Origin: Bdellovibrionaceae bacterium UBA2351
GTDB lineage: Bacteria; Bdellovibrionota; Bdellovibrionia; Bdellovibrionales; Bdellovibrionaceae
Length of the DNA stretch: 17,357 bases
Direction: 5' to 3'
Assembly (NCBI GenBank): GCA_002344565.1
Contig: DDTZ01000144.1
Coordinates: forward strand, 5,153 to 22,509
Shown here one piece after another: positions 7,193-16,382 of this stretch. Numbering within the stretch: position 1 is the stretch's first letter; each line of letters opens with the position of its first letter. The notes beneath the pieces are model-generated. The model was not told where the DNA came from, ran no database searches, and saw only the letters and a program-made list of their open reading frames with translations. A program made the position numbers and the translations under genes.

Positions 7193-7702
7193 ATGTCACT
7201 CATCCGTACGGCCCGAGGTTTTACACCGAAAATTCACCCTAGTGTTTTTGTCGCTGAGAGCGCTAATATTATTGGCGATGTTGAAATTGGCGAACAAAGT
7301 TCTGTTTGGTATCAAACAGTGATTCGCGGCGATGTCATGCCGATTCGAATTGGTAACTCAACCAACATTCAAGATGGCTCCATTATTCATGGAACCTTTA
7401 ATAAATATGGAACCACAATTGGAAACGAAGTCACTATTGGCCACCAAGTGGTCTTGCACGGAACCACGGTTTCAGATCGTTGTTTGATTGGAATGGGCAG
7501 CATTTTGATGGACGGAAGTTTCATCGCTAAGAATTGCATCGTCGGTGCGGGATCTTTAGTGACCGAAGGTTTTCGTTGTGAAGACGAAGGTTGGTTGATT
7601 TTAGGTCGTCCAGCCAAAGCCGTAAGAAAATTAAAAACAGAAGAATTAAATTTTTTAAAACAGTCCGCAGATAATTACCGTTTGTACACAACGTGGTACT
7701 AA
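7193..7702 (+). CDS. Gamma-carbonic-anhydrase-like left-handed beta-helix protein (YrdA/PaaY type)
   Basis: The 169 residues are built of hexapeptide repeats of the left-handed beta-helix type (for example VEIGEQ, IRIGNS, TIGNEV, CLIGMG, CIVGAG) with a C-terminal helix from about residue 148. The three zinc-binding histidines of gamma-carbonic anhydrases are present as His66 (IIHGT), His84 (IGHQ) and His89 (VLHGT). Arg45 and Asp47 (VIRGDV) and Gln60 (NIQD) are also kept. The expected form is a soluble trimer with metal at subunit interfaces. Many members of this group have no proven anhydrase activity, so the name is a family label. The ATG start has AGGG only one base away, and the gene begins 8 bases after the BFN gene. 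It belongs to the same operon. Confidence 0.85.
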   Translation: MSLIRTARGFTPKIHPSVFVAESANIIGDVEIGEQSSVWYQTVIRGDVMPIRIGNSTNIQDGSIIHGTFNKYGTTIGNEVTIGHQVVLHGTTVSDRCLIGMGSILMDGSFIAKNCIVGAGSLVTEGFRCEDEGWLILGRPAKAVRKLKTEELNFLKQSADNYRLYTTWY

Positions 7703-7719
7703 CAGAAAGGGGTTCGCAC

Positions 7720-9180
7720 ATGGATCAAAAAATTCCTTATGCATTAACGTTCGATGATATCTTGCTGCTGCCTCAGTATTCGGAAATCGTTCCGACCGAG
7801 ATTACACCAAGGTCGTTCTTTGCTCGCGACAAGTATCTAAACACGCCGATTATTTCGGCGGCGATGGATACTGTAACGGAAAATAAAATTGCCCGTATCA
7901 TGGCGCAATTAGGTGGTCTAGGGATCATCCACAAGAACATGGATATTGATAAACAAGTCCTTGAAGTTGAAAAAGTTAAAAAATACGAAAGTGGTATGAT
8001 TCAAGATCCAATCACGTTGGGTCCAAAAGAAAAAGTCAGTGCGGCGCTAGCATTAATGTCTAAATACTCGATTAGCGGTGTACCTATTACAATGGGTAAA
8101 ATGCTAGTGGGTATTTTAACAAATCGGGATTTGCGTTTTGAAACGAATGTGGATCAACCGATTGAAAATATCATGACCAAAGAAAATCTAGTGACGACTC
8201 AAGAGGGAACAACTCTTGAGCAAGCAAAAAAGATTTTGCAAAAACACCGTATCGAAAAATTACCAGTAGTGAATCAAAAAGGTGAACTAAAAGGATTAAT
8301 TACCATCAAAGACATCGAAAAAGCACAAGCGTTCCCAGGTGCTACTAAAGATTCTCATGGTCGCTTGTTTGTGGGCGCTGCGATTGGAGTTGGTCCAGAA
8401 GCACGAGAGCGTGCCGAAGCATTGATCGCTGCGCACTTAGATGTGCTCTGTATCGATACAGCTCACGGTCACTCAAAAAATGTACTTGAAATGGTGAAGT
8501 CTGTCCGTGCGGCTCATCAGGATGTCACTATCGTTGCGGGTAACGTGGTAACTGGAGAAGCAACTGAAGCTTTAATCAAAGCCGGTGTTGATATTGTTAA
8601 AGTGGGTGTGGGCCCGGGCAGTATCTGTACGACTCGTATCGTAGCGGGAGTCGGAATGCCGCAAATTTCTGCTGTTGTGGAGTGCGCGGCCGTGGCTAAA
8701 AAATTAGGTAAAACAATTATCGCCGATGGCGGTATTAAGTTTTCGGGTGATATTGCTAAAGCATTAGCCTTGGGTGCAAACACAGTCATGATCGGAAACT
8801 TATTGGCTGGCGCCGAAGAATCACCTGGCGAAACGATTTTATATCAAGGTCGTACCTACAAAATGTACCGTGGTATGGGTTCACTGGCGGCGATGCAAAA
8901 AGGATCAAAAGATCGCTACGGGCAAGCGGACGTAGCCGAATTTGATAAGCTTGTACCAGAAGGTATTGAAGGCAAAGTGCCGTACAAAGGGAATGCCTCT
9001 GCGATCATTCATCAATTAGTGGGTGGATTGAAATCAGGTATGGGCTACATCGGCGCGAAAAATATTGAAGAACTTCAAAAGCGCGCGAAGTTTGTGCAAA
9101 TCACATCGCAAGGCCTACGTGAGTCGCATGTTCACGATGTAAGTATCACTAAAGAAGCTCCTAACTATAGATTGGAATAG
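7720..9180 (+). CDS. guaB: Inosine-5'-monophosphate dehydrogenase
   Basis: It oxidises IMP to XMP with NAD+, the committed step to guanine nucleotides, in the cytoplasm. The ATG at 7720 gives 486 aa, the normal bacterial length; AAAGGGG lies just upstream. The frame opens 9 codons earlier, but that part overlaps the preceding gene. The active-site loop GVGPGSICTTR is at 296-306, with catalytic Cys303. Two CBS domains lie at about 92-143 and 150-205, inserted in the TIM barrel as usual. The flap Arg-Tyr pair is at 399-400 (DRYGQ), and MYRGMGS (382-388) binds the nucleotide. guaA follows after 2 bases. No purine riboswitch or room for one exists in the 17-base gap upstream, so control probably comes from the operon promoter. 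Confidence 0.97.
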   Translation: MDQKIPYALTFDDILLLPQYSEIVPTEITPRSFFARDKYLNTPIISAAMDTVTENKIARIMAQLGGLGIIHKNMDIDKQVLEVEKVKKYESGMIQDPITLGPKEKVSAALALMSKYSISGVPITMGKMLVGILTNRDLRFETNVDQPIENIMTKENLVTTQEGTTLEQAKKILQKHRIEKLPVVNQKGELKGLITIKDIEKAQAFPGATKDSHGRLFVGAAIGVGPEARERAEALIAAHLDVLCIDTAHGHSKNVLEMVKSVRAAHQDVTIVAGNVVTGEATEALIKAGVDIVKVGVGPGSICTTRIVAGVGMPQISAVVECAAVAKKLGKTIIADGGIKFSGDIAKALALGANTVMIGNLLAGAEESPGETILYQGRTYKMYRGMGSLAAMQKGSKDRYGQADVAEFDKLVPEGIEGKVPYKGNASAIIHQLVGGLKSGMGYIGAKNIEELQKRAKFVQITSQGLRESHVHDVSITKEAPNYRLE

Positions 9181-9182
9181 TA

Positions 9183-10721
9183 ATGCAGACGAATGGGTTT
9201 TTAATTTTAGATTTTGGTTCTCAGGTGACTCAGCTGATCGCGCGTCGTTTGCGCGAGATGGGTTATTATAGCGAGATCAAACATTATGCTCATCCCATTG
9301 AGGACATTAAAAAGAGCAACTATGCCGGCATCATCCTGAGCGGTGGGCCACATTCCGTTTACGAACAAGGATCGCCTTATCGCAGTGTTAAAGAGTTAAT
9401 CGATTTAGCGCCGGTCATGGGCATTTGTTACGGTATGCAGTTAATCTGTCATGATTTAGGCGGCAAAGTAGAACCCGCAAAGCATCGTGAGTATGGTTAC
9501 AAAACGGTAAAGTGGAATAAGTCTCCATTTAAAGATAACTCCCTAGAGCAACCGGTGTGGATGAGTCATGGTGATGTCGTTGTAAATGTACCAGACGGAT
9601 ACAAAGTGACAGCGGAAACGGATGATCATCCGGCGGCAATGGAAAAGGGCGACGTGTTTGCTGTGCAATTCCATCCTGAAGTTGTGCATACTCAGCGTGG
9701 TGATGAGATCCTTCATTACTTTATTGATAAAACCAAAGCGCAGAAAAATTGGAAGGTAGATGATTTCTTAAAATCCATCCAAGATCGTGTGCGTGCCGAA
9801 GTCGGCTCTAATCAGCATATTCTGTGCGCGCTTTCGGGTGGTGTGGATTCAAGTGTTCTAGCGGTGTTGTTGACTCGTGTATTTGGAAAAGAACGTGTGC
9901 ACTGTGTGTTTGTTAATAACGGATTACTGCGTAAGAACGAATTTGAAAATGTCATTAAATCCTACGAGAGCCTTGGTTTAAACCTGCGGCCGGTCGATGC
10001 CTCTGACGAATTCCTAACTGGATTGAAAGGTCTAACGGATCCAGAGAAAAAACGTAAAGCCATTGGTCGTATTTTTATTGAAGTATTTGATAAAGCCGTT
10101 CAGCGTATTTTAGAAGAAGATAAAGTCGAGATTCATTTCCTGGCGCAGGGGACGTTGTATCCCGATGTTATTGAAAGCGTGTCAACGACGGGGTCATCAG
10201 TAACGATTAAGTCGCACCATAATGTGGGTGGGTTGCCTGAAAAACTGAATTTCAAATTGTTAGAGCCATTTCGTATGCTGTTCAAAGATGAAGTGCGCCG
10301 TTTAGGCTTAGCTTTAAATTTGACGGACGAGCTGGTCGGTCGTCATCCCTTCCCTGGGCCGGGTCTTTCGATCCGCGTGATCGGTGAAGTTACGAAAGAA
10401 AAATTAGCCGTGTTAAAAGAGGCCGATGCGATTTACATCGACTACTTACGCGAGAAAAAATTATATCCGAAAATTTGGCAGGCGTTCTGCGTTCTGACTC
10501 CGGTGCAAACAGTCGGCGTGATGGGTGACGGGCGTACGTATGACAATGTTCTTGCGATTCGTGCGGTCACTGCGACCGATGGAATGACCGCCGATTGGTT
10601 TGAATTTGAAACAAAAGATTTAAAAGAAATTTCAACTCGTATCACGAACAAAGTTAAAGGCGTTTCACGTGTGGTGTACGACATTACCAGTAAACCACCG
10701 TCAACGATAGAATGGGAATAG
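9183..10721 (+). CDS. guaA: GMP synthase (glutamine-hydrolysing)
   Basis: It converts XMP, ATP and glutamine to GMP. The 512 residues are in the family's usual range. The N-terminal class I glutamine amidotransferase domain carries the triad Cys82 (GICYGMQ), His164 and Glu166 (QFHPEV). The ATP-pyrophosphatase domain has the P-loop SGGVDSS at 218-224, QGTLYPDVIES at 322-332 and KSHHNVGGLP at 343-352. The C-terminal dimerisation domain contains GRHPFPGPGLSIR (386-398) and ends in the typical KPPSTIEWE. The ATG is 2 bases after the guaB stop with only a weak GGA upstream, so translation is probably coupled to guaB. dnaE begins 3 bases after its stop. The function is secure. Confidence 0.97.
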   Translation: MQTNGFLILDFGSQVTQLIARRLREMGYYSEIKHYAHPIEDIKKSNYAGIILSGGPHSVYEQGSPYRSVKELIDLAPVMGICYGMQLICHDLGGKVEPAKHREYGYKTVKWNKSPFKDNSLEQPVWMSHGDVVVNVPDGYKVTAETDDHPAAMEKGDVFAVQFHPEVVHTQRGDEILHYFIDKTKAQKNWKVDDFLKSIQDRVRAEVGSNQHILCALSGGVDSSVLAVLLTRVFGKERVHCVFVNNGLLRKNEFENVIKSYESLGLNLRPVDASDEFLTGLKGLTDPEKKRKAIGRIFIEVFDKAVQRILEEDKVEIHFLAQGTLYPDVIESVSTTGSSVTIKSHHNVGGLPEKLNFKLLEPFRMLFKDEVRRLGLALNLTDELVGRHPFPGPGLSIRVIGEVTKEKLAVLKEADAIYIDYLREKKLYPKIWQAFCVLTPVQTVGVMGDGRTYDNVLAIRAVTATDGMTADWFEFETKDLKEISTRITNKVKGVSRVVYDITSKPPSTIEWE

Positions 10722-10724
10722 TGA

Positions 10725-13700
10725 ATGTCTGAAAAGATTCCATTTGTTCATTTACATGTGCATTCTGAGTACTCGGTACTCGAGGCCACACCGCGTGTAA
10801 AACAGATTGCTAAAAAAGCGGCCGAAATGGGCATGTCGGCCGTTGCCTTAACGGACAACGGCTCGATGTTCGGTGCGATTGAGTTTTATTTTGCGTGTAA
10901 AGATGCGGGTGTAAATCCTATTTTGGGTTTAGATGCCTATGTGTGTGAAAACCGTCTCGAGAAAAAAGCCGATCGTGATGCGTTTATGGGCCCGCGGCGT
11001 CTGGTGCTACTGGCTAAAAACATCGAAGGTTATCGTAACCTGTGTCAACTGAGTTCGATTGGCTATCAAGAGGGGTTTTATTGGAAGCCTCGTATTGACT
11101 ATGAGGTTTTAAAAAAATATTCAGAAAACCTAATCGCACTCAGTGGTGGCAATCGTGGTGAGCTGATTGATACCTACTTGAAAGAAGGGGCGGACGCAGC
11201 GGAAGCTAAGGCTCTTCGTCTGAAAGAAATCTTTGGTGCTAATTTTTACATTGAGTTAAGTCGTACGATTCACGCGCAAGGCTCGGACGTGGATTCGTTC
11301 CTAATTGGACTTAGTCGCAAACTTGATATTCCGGTCGTAGCGGCGAATGATGTGCATTATTTAAATCAAGAAGATCAAGTCGCACAGGAAGTTTTGATCT
11401 GTATTGGGACCAATAGAACTCTGTCGGATGAATCGCGCTATAGACTGGGCAGTAACGAGTTTTATTTTAAAGCGCCTCATGTGATGCATGAACTATTCGA
11501 AGATATTCCCGAAGCAGTTACGAACACGCACGTGATCGCTGATAGCGTAAATATAAAATTCAACTTGAAAGATGCTAATGGTAAACCGATTTACCATTTA
11601 CCAACGTTCCCTACCGAAGCCGGTCGTTCCGTAAAGGAAGAGATGGCGGTCAGATCCCTGGAAGGTTTAAAACAGCGTTTTGTTGAAGCCAAACTACGTG
11701 GCGAAGAAATTCCGCCAGAACAAGAGCCCGCTTATATCGATCGTTTAAATTTCGAGTTAGGTGTTATCGACAAAATGGGGTTCAATGGTTATTTCTTGAT
11801 CGTCCAAGACTTCATTAATTGGGCAAAAAATAACGATATTCCGGTTGGTCCTGGCCGGGGTTCTGGTGCGGGCTCGATCGTCGCGTATTCGTTGCGTATC
11901 ACTGATCTAGATCCGATTCCCAATTTCTTGCTGTTTGAGCGTTTCTTAAATCCTGAACGTATCAGCATGCCCGACTTCGATATCGATTTTTGCCAAGATC
12001 GTCGCGGCGAAGTGATCAACTACGTTACACAAAAATACGGCGTGCAATCGGTATCGCAGATTATTACCTATGGTAAATTGCAAGCGCGTGCCGCCATCAA
12101 AGACGTCGGCCGTGTCCTTGGATTAACATTTGCGGAAGTGGATTTAGTGACAAAATTGATTCCTGATAAATTAGGTATCAATTTAAAAGAAGCTCTTGAG
12201 ATGGAGCCGCGTATTCAAGAAATGGCGGATATGAATCCGACCGTTGCGACGTTGTTAGATTTAGCTCAGCGGGTGGAAGGTTTAGTTCGTCATGCGGGTA
12301 TCCATGCGGCCGGCGTTATCATCGCCGATGGTCAGCTGGTGACTCATGCGCCTTTGTATAAGGGTGCTGACGGCGAAAACGTGGTTCAGTACGACATGAA
12401 ACATGCCGAGAAAATCGGACTGATCAAGTTCGACTTCCTTGGTTTAAAAACGCTGACTCATATTCACTATGCGTTGCAGATGATTAAGAAGAATCATCAC
12501 AAAGATATCAAAAGTAATTTAATTAACATCAATGATCCTAAAATCTATGAACTGCTTTCGCGCGGGGATACCGCCGGGATTTTCCAGTTCGAGGGTGAAG
12601 GTATCACGGATGCGACTCGAAAGATCAAGCCATCCAGTTTTGCGGATATTACGGCGATTACATCATTGTATCGTCCGGGTCCGATGGCGAATATCCCTGA
12701 ATACACGAAACGTAAACACAAAGAAGCCCCAATAGAATATCTGCTAGACGATACTAAAAAAGTCCTAGAAGAGACCTACGGTATCATGGTCTATCAGGAA
12801 CAGGTTATGGGTATTGCCTCGCTGATCGCTGGTTACTCGCTGGGTGAAGCGGATATGCTTCGTCGTGCGATGGGTAAAAAGATCAAAGAAGAGATGGATC
12901 AACACCGTATCCGTTTCTTAAAGGGTGCAAAAGAAAAAGGTCACGACACTAAGAAATCGGAAGAGCTGTTCGAGTTAATGTATAAGTTCGCGGATTATGG
13001 TTTCAATAAATCCCACGCGGCCGCGTATTCCGTGGTTACGGCGCAAACGGCTTGGATTAAAGCATTCTATCCTGCCGAATTTTTTGCTGCATTATTATCT
13101 ACTGAGATCGGTGATACAGATAAAGTCGTTAAGTACGTTAAGGATTGTCAGAAACACGACATCAAGGTTTTACCTCCACATGTCAATGTTTCGGATTATT
13201 TATTTAACGTCACATTAGAAGGTGTGTTCTTTGGTTTGGGCGCGATCAAAGGTGTCGGTTCCACGGCGGTTGAATCTATTCTTGAAGCACGTGAGAAAAA
13301 AGAAAATAAAAAATTTGCTAGCCTTGAAGATTTCTTCGAGAGTGTGGATTTACGTAAAGTAAATAAGAAAGTGATCGAAAGTCTGATTAAAGCCGGCGCG
13401 ATGGATGGCTTTGGTTATCATCGGGCGCAATTACTGGCAGGTTATTCAACCTTCTTGGATCAGGCGCTGGTGACTCAGAAGAACAGGGAACTAGGGCAGT
13501 CGTCGTTTTTTGATTTGGATGATAGCACCGAAAAAACGACGGTGATTCCTAATGTTGAAAAATGGGGCCGTACAACAACGCTGGCGTTTGAAAAAGAAGT
13601 TCTTGGTTTCTACCTCAGCGATCATCCATTGAATGGATATGAAAAATTGGCTTCCGTTTGGACAAATGGAAATTTAGGCACCATCGCTGAAGATATTCGC

Positions 13701-14273
13701 AAGAAAAAACAAGCCGCTGAAGACGCGGGAACGCCGCCATTATCAGACCGTGATAAACGCCGTGAACCTAAACGTCGTGTGATTTTATCTGGCATCATTG
13801 CTGAATTTAAAGAAATGATCACGAAAAAGGGAACGCGAATGGCGTTTGGTAAGCTTGAGGATCTGCATGGATCGTGCGAGCTAGTTATTTTCCCGGATGT
13901 GTTTGCAAAACATGAAGCGGATTTGAAATCAGATAAACCATTGCTAGTCGGTGGTAATCTAGAAGAATCCGAAGGCGCCATTAAAATTATCGTCGATAAT
14001 ATGGTTCCGCTGGAAGACATTATTAAAAAATCAAAACGAGTGGTGTTTAACTTGGAGTCGTTTACTGAAGACGAGTTAAAAATGCTGAGCGATCTATTGA
14101 TGGAAAGCAAAGGCTCAACACCGCTGAGTTTAAAAATGAAGTTAAAGGACTACGATCGCGAAATCGAAATCGATCATCCAAACATTACTGGCGTGAGCGT
14201 CAATAATGATTTGTTTGAAAAAATTCATAGTCGATTTGGCCGAACGGACTTTTTAGAAATTAAAAATAATTAG
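10725..14273 (+). CDS. dnaE: DNA polymerase III alpha subunit (DnaE1 type)
   Basis: Replicative C-family DNA polymerase, 1182 aa (E. coli 1160). Order: PHP domain about 5-290 starting HLHVHSEYS; palm with GPGRGSGAGS (375-384) and catalytic Asp417/Asp419 (PDFDIDF) plus Asp570 (IKFDFLGL); fingers with YRPGPM (649-654) and YQEQVMG (690-696); helix-hairpin-helix region about 835-895; a beta-clamp-binding motif QSSFF (925-929); an OB-fold about 1018-1095; and a tau-binding-type C-terminus. A highly charged linker (about 990-1017, KKK and KRREPKRR) precedes the OB-fold. The PHP metal site is partly lost (Asn45, Arg92 and Gly142 where active PHP domains usually have His, His and Cys), so built-in proofreading is unlikely. 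The ATG has GGGA upstream. It lies in one run with guaBA, which could tie polymerase to GTP supply. Confidence 0.97.
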   Translation: MSEKIPFVHLHVHSEYSVLEATPRVKQIAKKAAEMGMSAVALTDNGSMFGAIEFYFACKDAGVNPILGLDAYVCENRLEKKADRDAFMGPRRLVLLAKNIEGYRNLCQLSSIGYQEGFYWKPRIDYEVLKKYSENLIALSGGNRGELIDTYLKEGADAAEAKALRLKEIFGANFYIELSRTIHAQGSDVDSFLIGLSRKLDIPVVAANDVHYLNQEDQVAQEVLICIGTNRTLSDESRYRLGSNEFYFKAPHVMHELFEDIPEAVTNTHVIADSVNIKFNLKDANGKPIYHLPTFPTEAGRSVKEEMAVRSLEGLKQRFVEAKLRGEEIPPEQEPAYIDRLNFELGVIDKMGFNGYFLIVQDFINWAKNNDIPVGPGRGSGAGSIVAYSLRITDLDPIPNFLLFERFLNPERISMPDFDIDFCQDRRGEVINYVTQKYGVQSVSQIITYGKLQARAAIKDVGRVLGLTFAEVDLVTKLIPDKLGINLKEALEMEPRIQEMADMNPTVATLLDLAQRVEGLVRHAGIHAAGVIIADGQLVTHAPLYKGADGENVVQYDMKHAEKIGLIKFDFLGLKTLTHIHYALQMIKKNHHKDIKSNLININDPKIYELLSRGDTAGIFQFEGEGITDATRKIKPSSFADITAITSLYRPGPMANIPEYTKRKHKEAPIEYLLDDTKKVLEETYGIMVYQEQVMGIASLIAGYSLGEADMLRRAMGKKIKEEMDQHRIRFLKGAKEKGHDTKKSEELFELMYKFADYGFNKSHAAAYSVVTAQTAWIKAFYPAEFFAALLSTEIGDTDKVVKYVKDCQKHDIKVLPPHVNVSDYLFNVTLEGVFFGLGAIKGVGSTAVESILEAREKKENKKFASLEDFFESVDLRKVNKKVIESLIKAGAMDGFGYHRAQLLAGYSTFLDQALVTQKNRELGQSSFFDLDDSTEKTTVIPNVEKWGRTTTLAFEKEVLGFYLSDHPLNGYEKLASVWTNGNLGTIAEDIRKKKQAAEDAGTPPLSDRDKRREPKRRVILSGIIAEFKEMITKKGTRMAFGKLEDLHGSCELVIFPDVFAKHEADLKSDKPLLVGGNLEESEGAIKIIVDNMVPLEDIIKKSKRVVFNLESFTEDELKMLSDLLMESKGSTPLSLKMKLKDYDREIEIDHPNITGVSVNNDLFEKIHSRFGRTDFLEIKNN

Positions 14274-14281
14274 AGGGATTT

Positions 14282-15454
14282 ATGTTTTTAAAAATTTTAA
14301 TGGTAGCCGCGTTTCCCATATACCTATTCGCGCAAAGCAGTTTGCTTGAGCGTTCCTACACGTTTGAAAGCGATAAAGAGTCTATGACGGAGGCTAGGAA
14401 GGAAATCCAGGACAAGGCGATTGCTCAAATCGTAGAAGAGCTAGGAGGCGAAGTCTTAGGTGAAGCGCGCTTTAACAAAGCTAAGAAAACGTTAAGCACG
14501 CAGCTTGCGAACAAGTCGGCTCGATTTATTCCGTTTTCAAATATTACGGAATCTAAGCAAACGGATAAGGTTTTGAAACAAACACTGATGTTTAAAATCA
14601 ATTTGGCCGAATTTAGAAACGTTTTAAAATCCATTGGTCAATTGGAAGAGATTGATAAAAACCAATCGATTTTACCACTGATTCGCTATGAAAATTCAAT
14701 CCTTCAGAAAAACTCATCATGGTGGAACCGCGACGAAGAGGCATCGACTAAGACTTTGGCGACAATGGAAGAAAAACTGGGCGAGATTTTTTTGCGAGGT
14801 GGTTTTTATTTAGCGCCTGCGAATCAAGTGGGATTAGCGGCGGCGCTGCCGTCATCATTTAATAAATCGCAGTTAAGCTCGGAAGAGACTTTGAAACTAG
14901 CGCGCTTGTTTCAAACACCGTATGTGTTGTCGGGCCACGTTTATGTTAAACGTTCAGATCGTTTAATGGATCAGATGCGTATGGAAGTTCACTTGAATTT
15001 AATTCAGGCAGAAAATGGAAAAATGCTAGCGGACATCAAGCGAATTTACGATGTGCCGTTAACAAAGGATTCAAGCAAGCTGGATTCAGAAATCAGCAAG
15101 AAAGTAACGGATGAAGCCGAATCTATTGGTGGCGAGATCGTATCGTTAATGACGGATGCCTTGCAACGAGGTCTAGTTAATTCGCAAAAGATCAGAATCA
15201 AATTCTTGATGTCATCACAGCCGCAAAAGATTGAAATGCTAAAAGAACGTGTAAAAGCGCAAAGCGGTAGTATTAAGAACGTTAAGGAAAAATCGATCTC
15301 GGCCAATAGTATAGTTTACGAAGTCGATTTTGTCGGAAACATCAAAGACATCCAGGACAAATTGCTAGCTATGGACGTAAAAAGCCTAAACTATGCTAAG
15401 CTAGAGTTAACTAGCTCTCAGCCAGAGGAGATTTCTTTTGAACTTAAGCAGTAA
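14282..15454 (+). CDS. Exported protein of unknown function, possibly FlgT N/M-domain-like
   Basis: The 390-aa protein has a signal peptide (hydrophobic 4-16, likely cleavage LFA|QS after residue 17), so it should act in the periplasm or outer membrane. Residues about 20-115 (ARKEIQDKAIAQIVEELGG, then QTLMFKINL) resemble the N-terminal domain of flagellar H-ring protein FlgT, which also begins with an alanine-spaced amphipathic helix. Residues about 195-260 (TPYVLSGHVYVK, VHLNLIQAENGKMLADI) look like a TolB/CsgG/FlgT-middle type fold ('gxxyvlxGxv...liDaxtGxvl'). I do not recognise the last ~110 residues. The ATG has GAGGGA upstream. The gene begins 8 bases after dnaE and overlaps the next lipoprotein gene by 17 bases, so the two products probably work together. 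Export is well supported; the FlgT link is inference. Confidence 0.75.
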   Translation: MFLKILMVAAFPIYLFAQSSLLERSYTFESDKESMTEARKEIQDKAIAQIVEELGGEVLGEARFNKAKKTLSTQLANKSARFIPFSNITESKQTDKVLKQTLMFKINLAEFRNVLKSIGQLEEIDKNQSILPLIRYENSILQKNSSWWNRDEEASTKTLATMEEKLGEIFLRGGFYLAPANQVGLAAALPSSFNKSQLSSEETLKLARLFQTPYVLSGHVYVKRSDRLMDQMRMEVHLNLIQAENGKMLADIKRIYDVPLTKDSSKLDSEISKKVTDEAESIGGEIVSLMTDALQRGLVNSQKIRIKFLMSSQPQKIEMLKERVKAQSGSIKNVKEKSISANSIVYEVDFVGNIKDIQDKLLAMDVKSLNYAKLELTSSQPEEISFELKQ

Positions 15455-16382
15455 TAAAATTAAATCGATTCTTTGTGTAGGTCTGCTCACAATTAGCGCG
15501 GTTTTGGTGTCATGCCAGAATTTAGAAAAACGTACGAATCAGCCCGTTAAAATGATCAAAGACGTTCCGTTGAATCCACGTGTGGATCAGGGGCAAGTTA
15601 AAAAACGTCTGATGATCTTGCCATTTAATGATTCTAAAAATGTATTATCGTCAGATATGAGCCGTGCTATTAAACGATCGTTAATTAATGAACTCAATCG
15701 ATCGCCCGATGTGGTTGCCTTTGATAGCAAGGATTTAGGGATTGAAAATGTAAAAGCGTCCCCGCAAGGCAATTATGATTTAAAGGACGTTATCAAATCA
15801 TTAAAACAGTACACGGTTCATAGCGCGCTTGAGGTCGAAATTAAAGATCTTAAGGTAAAACGTACGGTGCCTACTAAAGGCATTATGAAAAGCATCACAT
15901 CAGAATATGAATGTGCGGTGGTTGTACGTATCGTAAATCAAGGCGGCCGTGAACTACTGAACCACATGAAAGTGGTGACGTACAAAGATTCAGGAATGCC
16001 AACTGAAGATATGATCAAAGGCGATGGTTCAGGTAACCCTATTGTTCCAACATTAGTGAAAGATACATTGTTTGAGTTTGTCCCGCAGATCACAAAATCG
16101 ATGGAAACATTGGTTTGGGAGGGTCGTATTGCTTCGATGCAAGGCGAGCGAGTGTTCATCAATGTAGGTAAAGTGTCTGGTTTAAACGTAGGTGATTTAC
16201 TGCGAGTTACAGAAGATGGCGAAGAGATTTTTGATACTGAAACGGGCGGTTTCATTGGAAAAAGCCCAGGTCGTTTAAAAGGAACGCTTGAGGTCGTCAG
16301 CTTTTTTGGCCAAGACGGCGCCATTGCGGTCACTCATTCAGGCGGTGGCTTTAGGGAGAATGACCGAGTTGAACTCTACTAA
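15438..16382 (+). CDS. Lipoprotein with TolB-like and FlgT C-terminal-like domains
   Basis: The 314-aa protein carries a lipoprotein signal (hydrophobic 11-24, lipobox LVSC with Cys26). Residues about 55-190 (KKRLMILPFND, then SRAIKRSLINELNRSPDVVAF) follow the pattern of TolB-N/CsgG/FlgT-middle domains. Residues about 228-314 (WEGRIASMQGERVFINVGKVSGLNVGDLLRV, to NDRVELY; cited here as landmarks at 229-259) match the C-terminal FlgT beta-barrel pattern 'G.I..v.g..v.iN.G...Gv..GD.l.V'. FlgT forms the H-ring around the basal body of sheathed Vibrio flagella. The start is TTG at 15438, with AGAGGAG seven bases upstream inside the preceding gene (17-base overlap). The last 23 bases overlap lipB. 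It could instead belong to a CsgG/LpoB-like secretion or cell-wall factor group. Confidence 0.7.
   Translation: MNLSSNKIKSILCVGLLTISAVLVSCQNLEKRTNQPVKMIKDVPLNPRVDQGQVKKRLMILPFNDSKNVLSSDMSRAIKRSLINELNRSPDVVAFDSKDLGIENVKASPQGNYDLKDVIKSLKQYTVHSALEVEIKDLKVKRTVPTKGIMKSITSEYECAVVVRIVNQGGRELLNHMKVVTYKDSGMPTEDMIKGDGSGNPIVPTLVKDTLFEFVPQITKSMETLVWEGRIASMQGERVFINVGKVSGLNVGDLLRVTEDGEEIFDTETGGFIGKSPGRLKGTLEVVSFFGQDGAIAVTHSGGGFRENDRVELY

Noticed and set aside
7703..7719. Guanine or other riboswitch controlling guaB
   Set aside because: Only 17 bases separate guaB from the preceding gene, which leaves no room for an aptamer.
13622..14110. 162-codon open frame on the minus strand
   Set aside because: It is a shadow of the strongly coding dnaE frame; its product is serine-rich low-complexity sequence without recognisable motifs or a ribosome-binding site.
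15938..16333. 131-codon open frame on the minus strand
   Set aside because: It is antisense to the lipoprotein gene, rich in Ser and Pro as expected for a shadow frame, with no motif.
16288..16359. 24-codon upstream extension of LipB
   Set aside because: It lies wholly inside the preceding lipoprotein gene in another frame, and LipB homologues do not have such an N-terminus; ATG 16360 or TTG 16369 has the ribosome-binding site.
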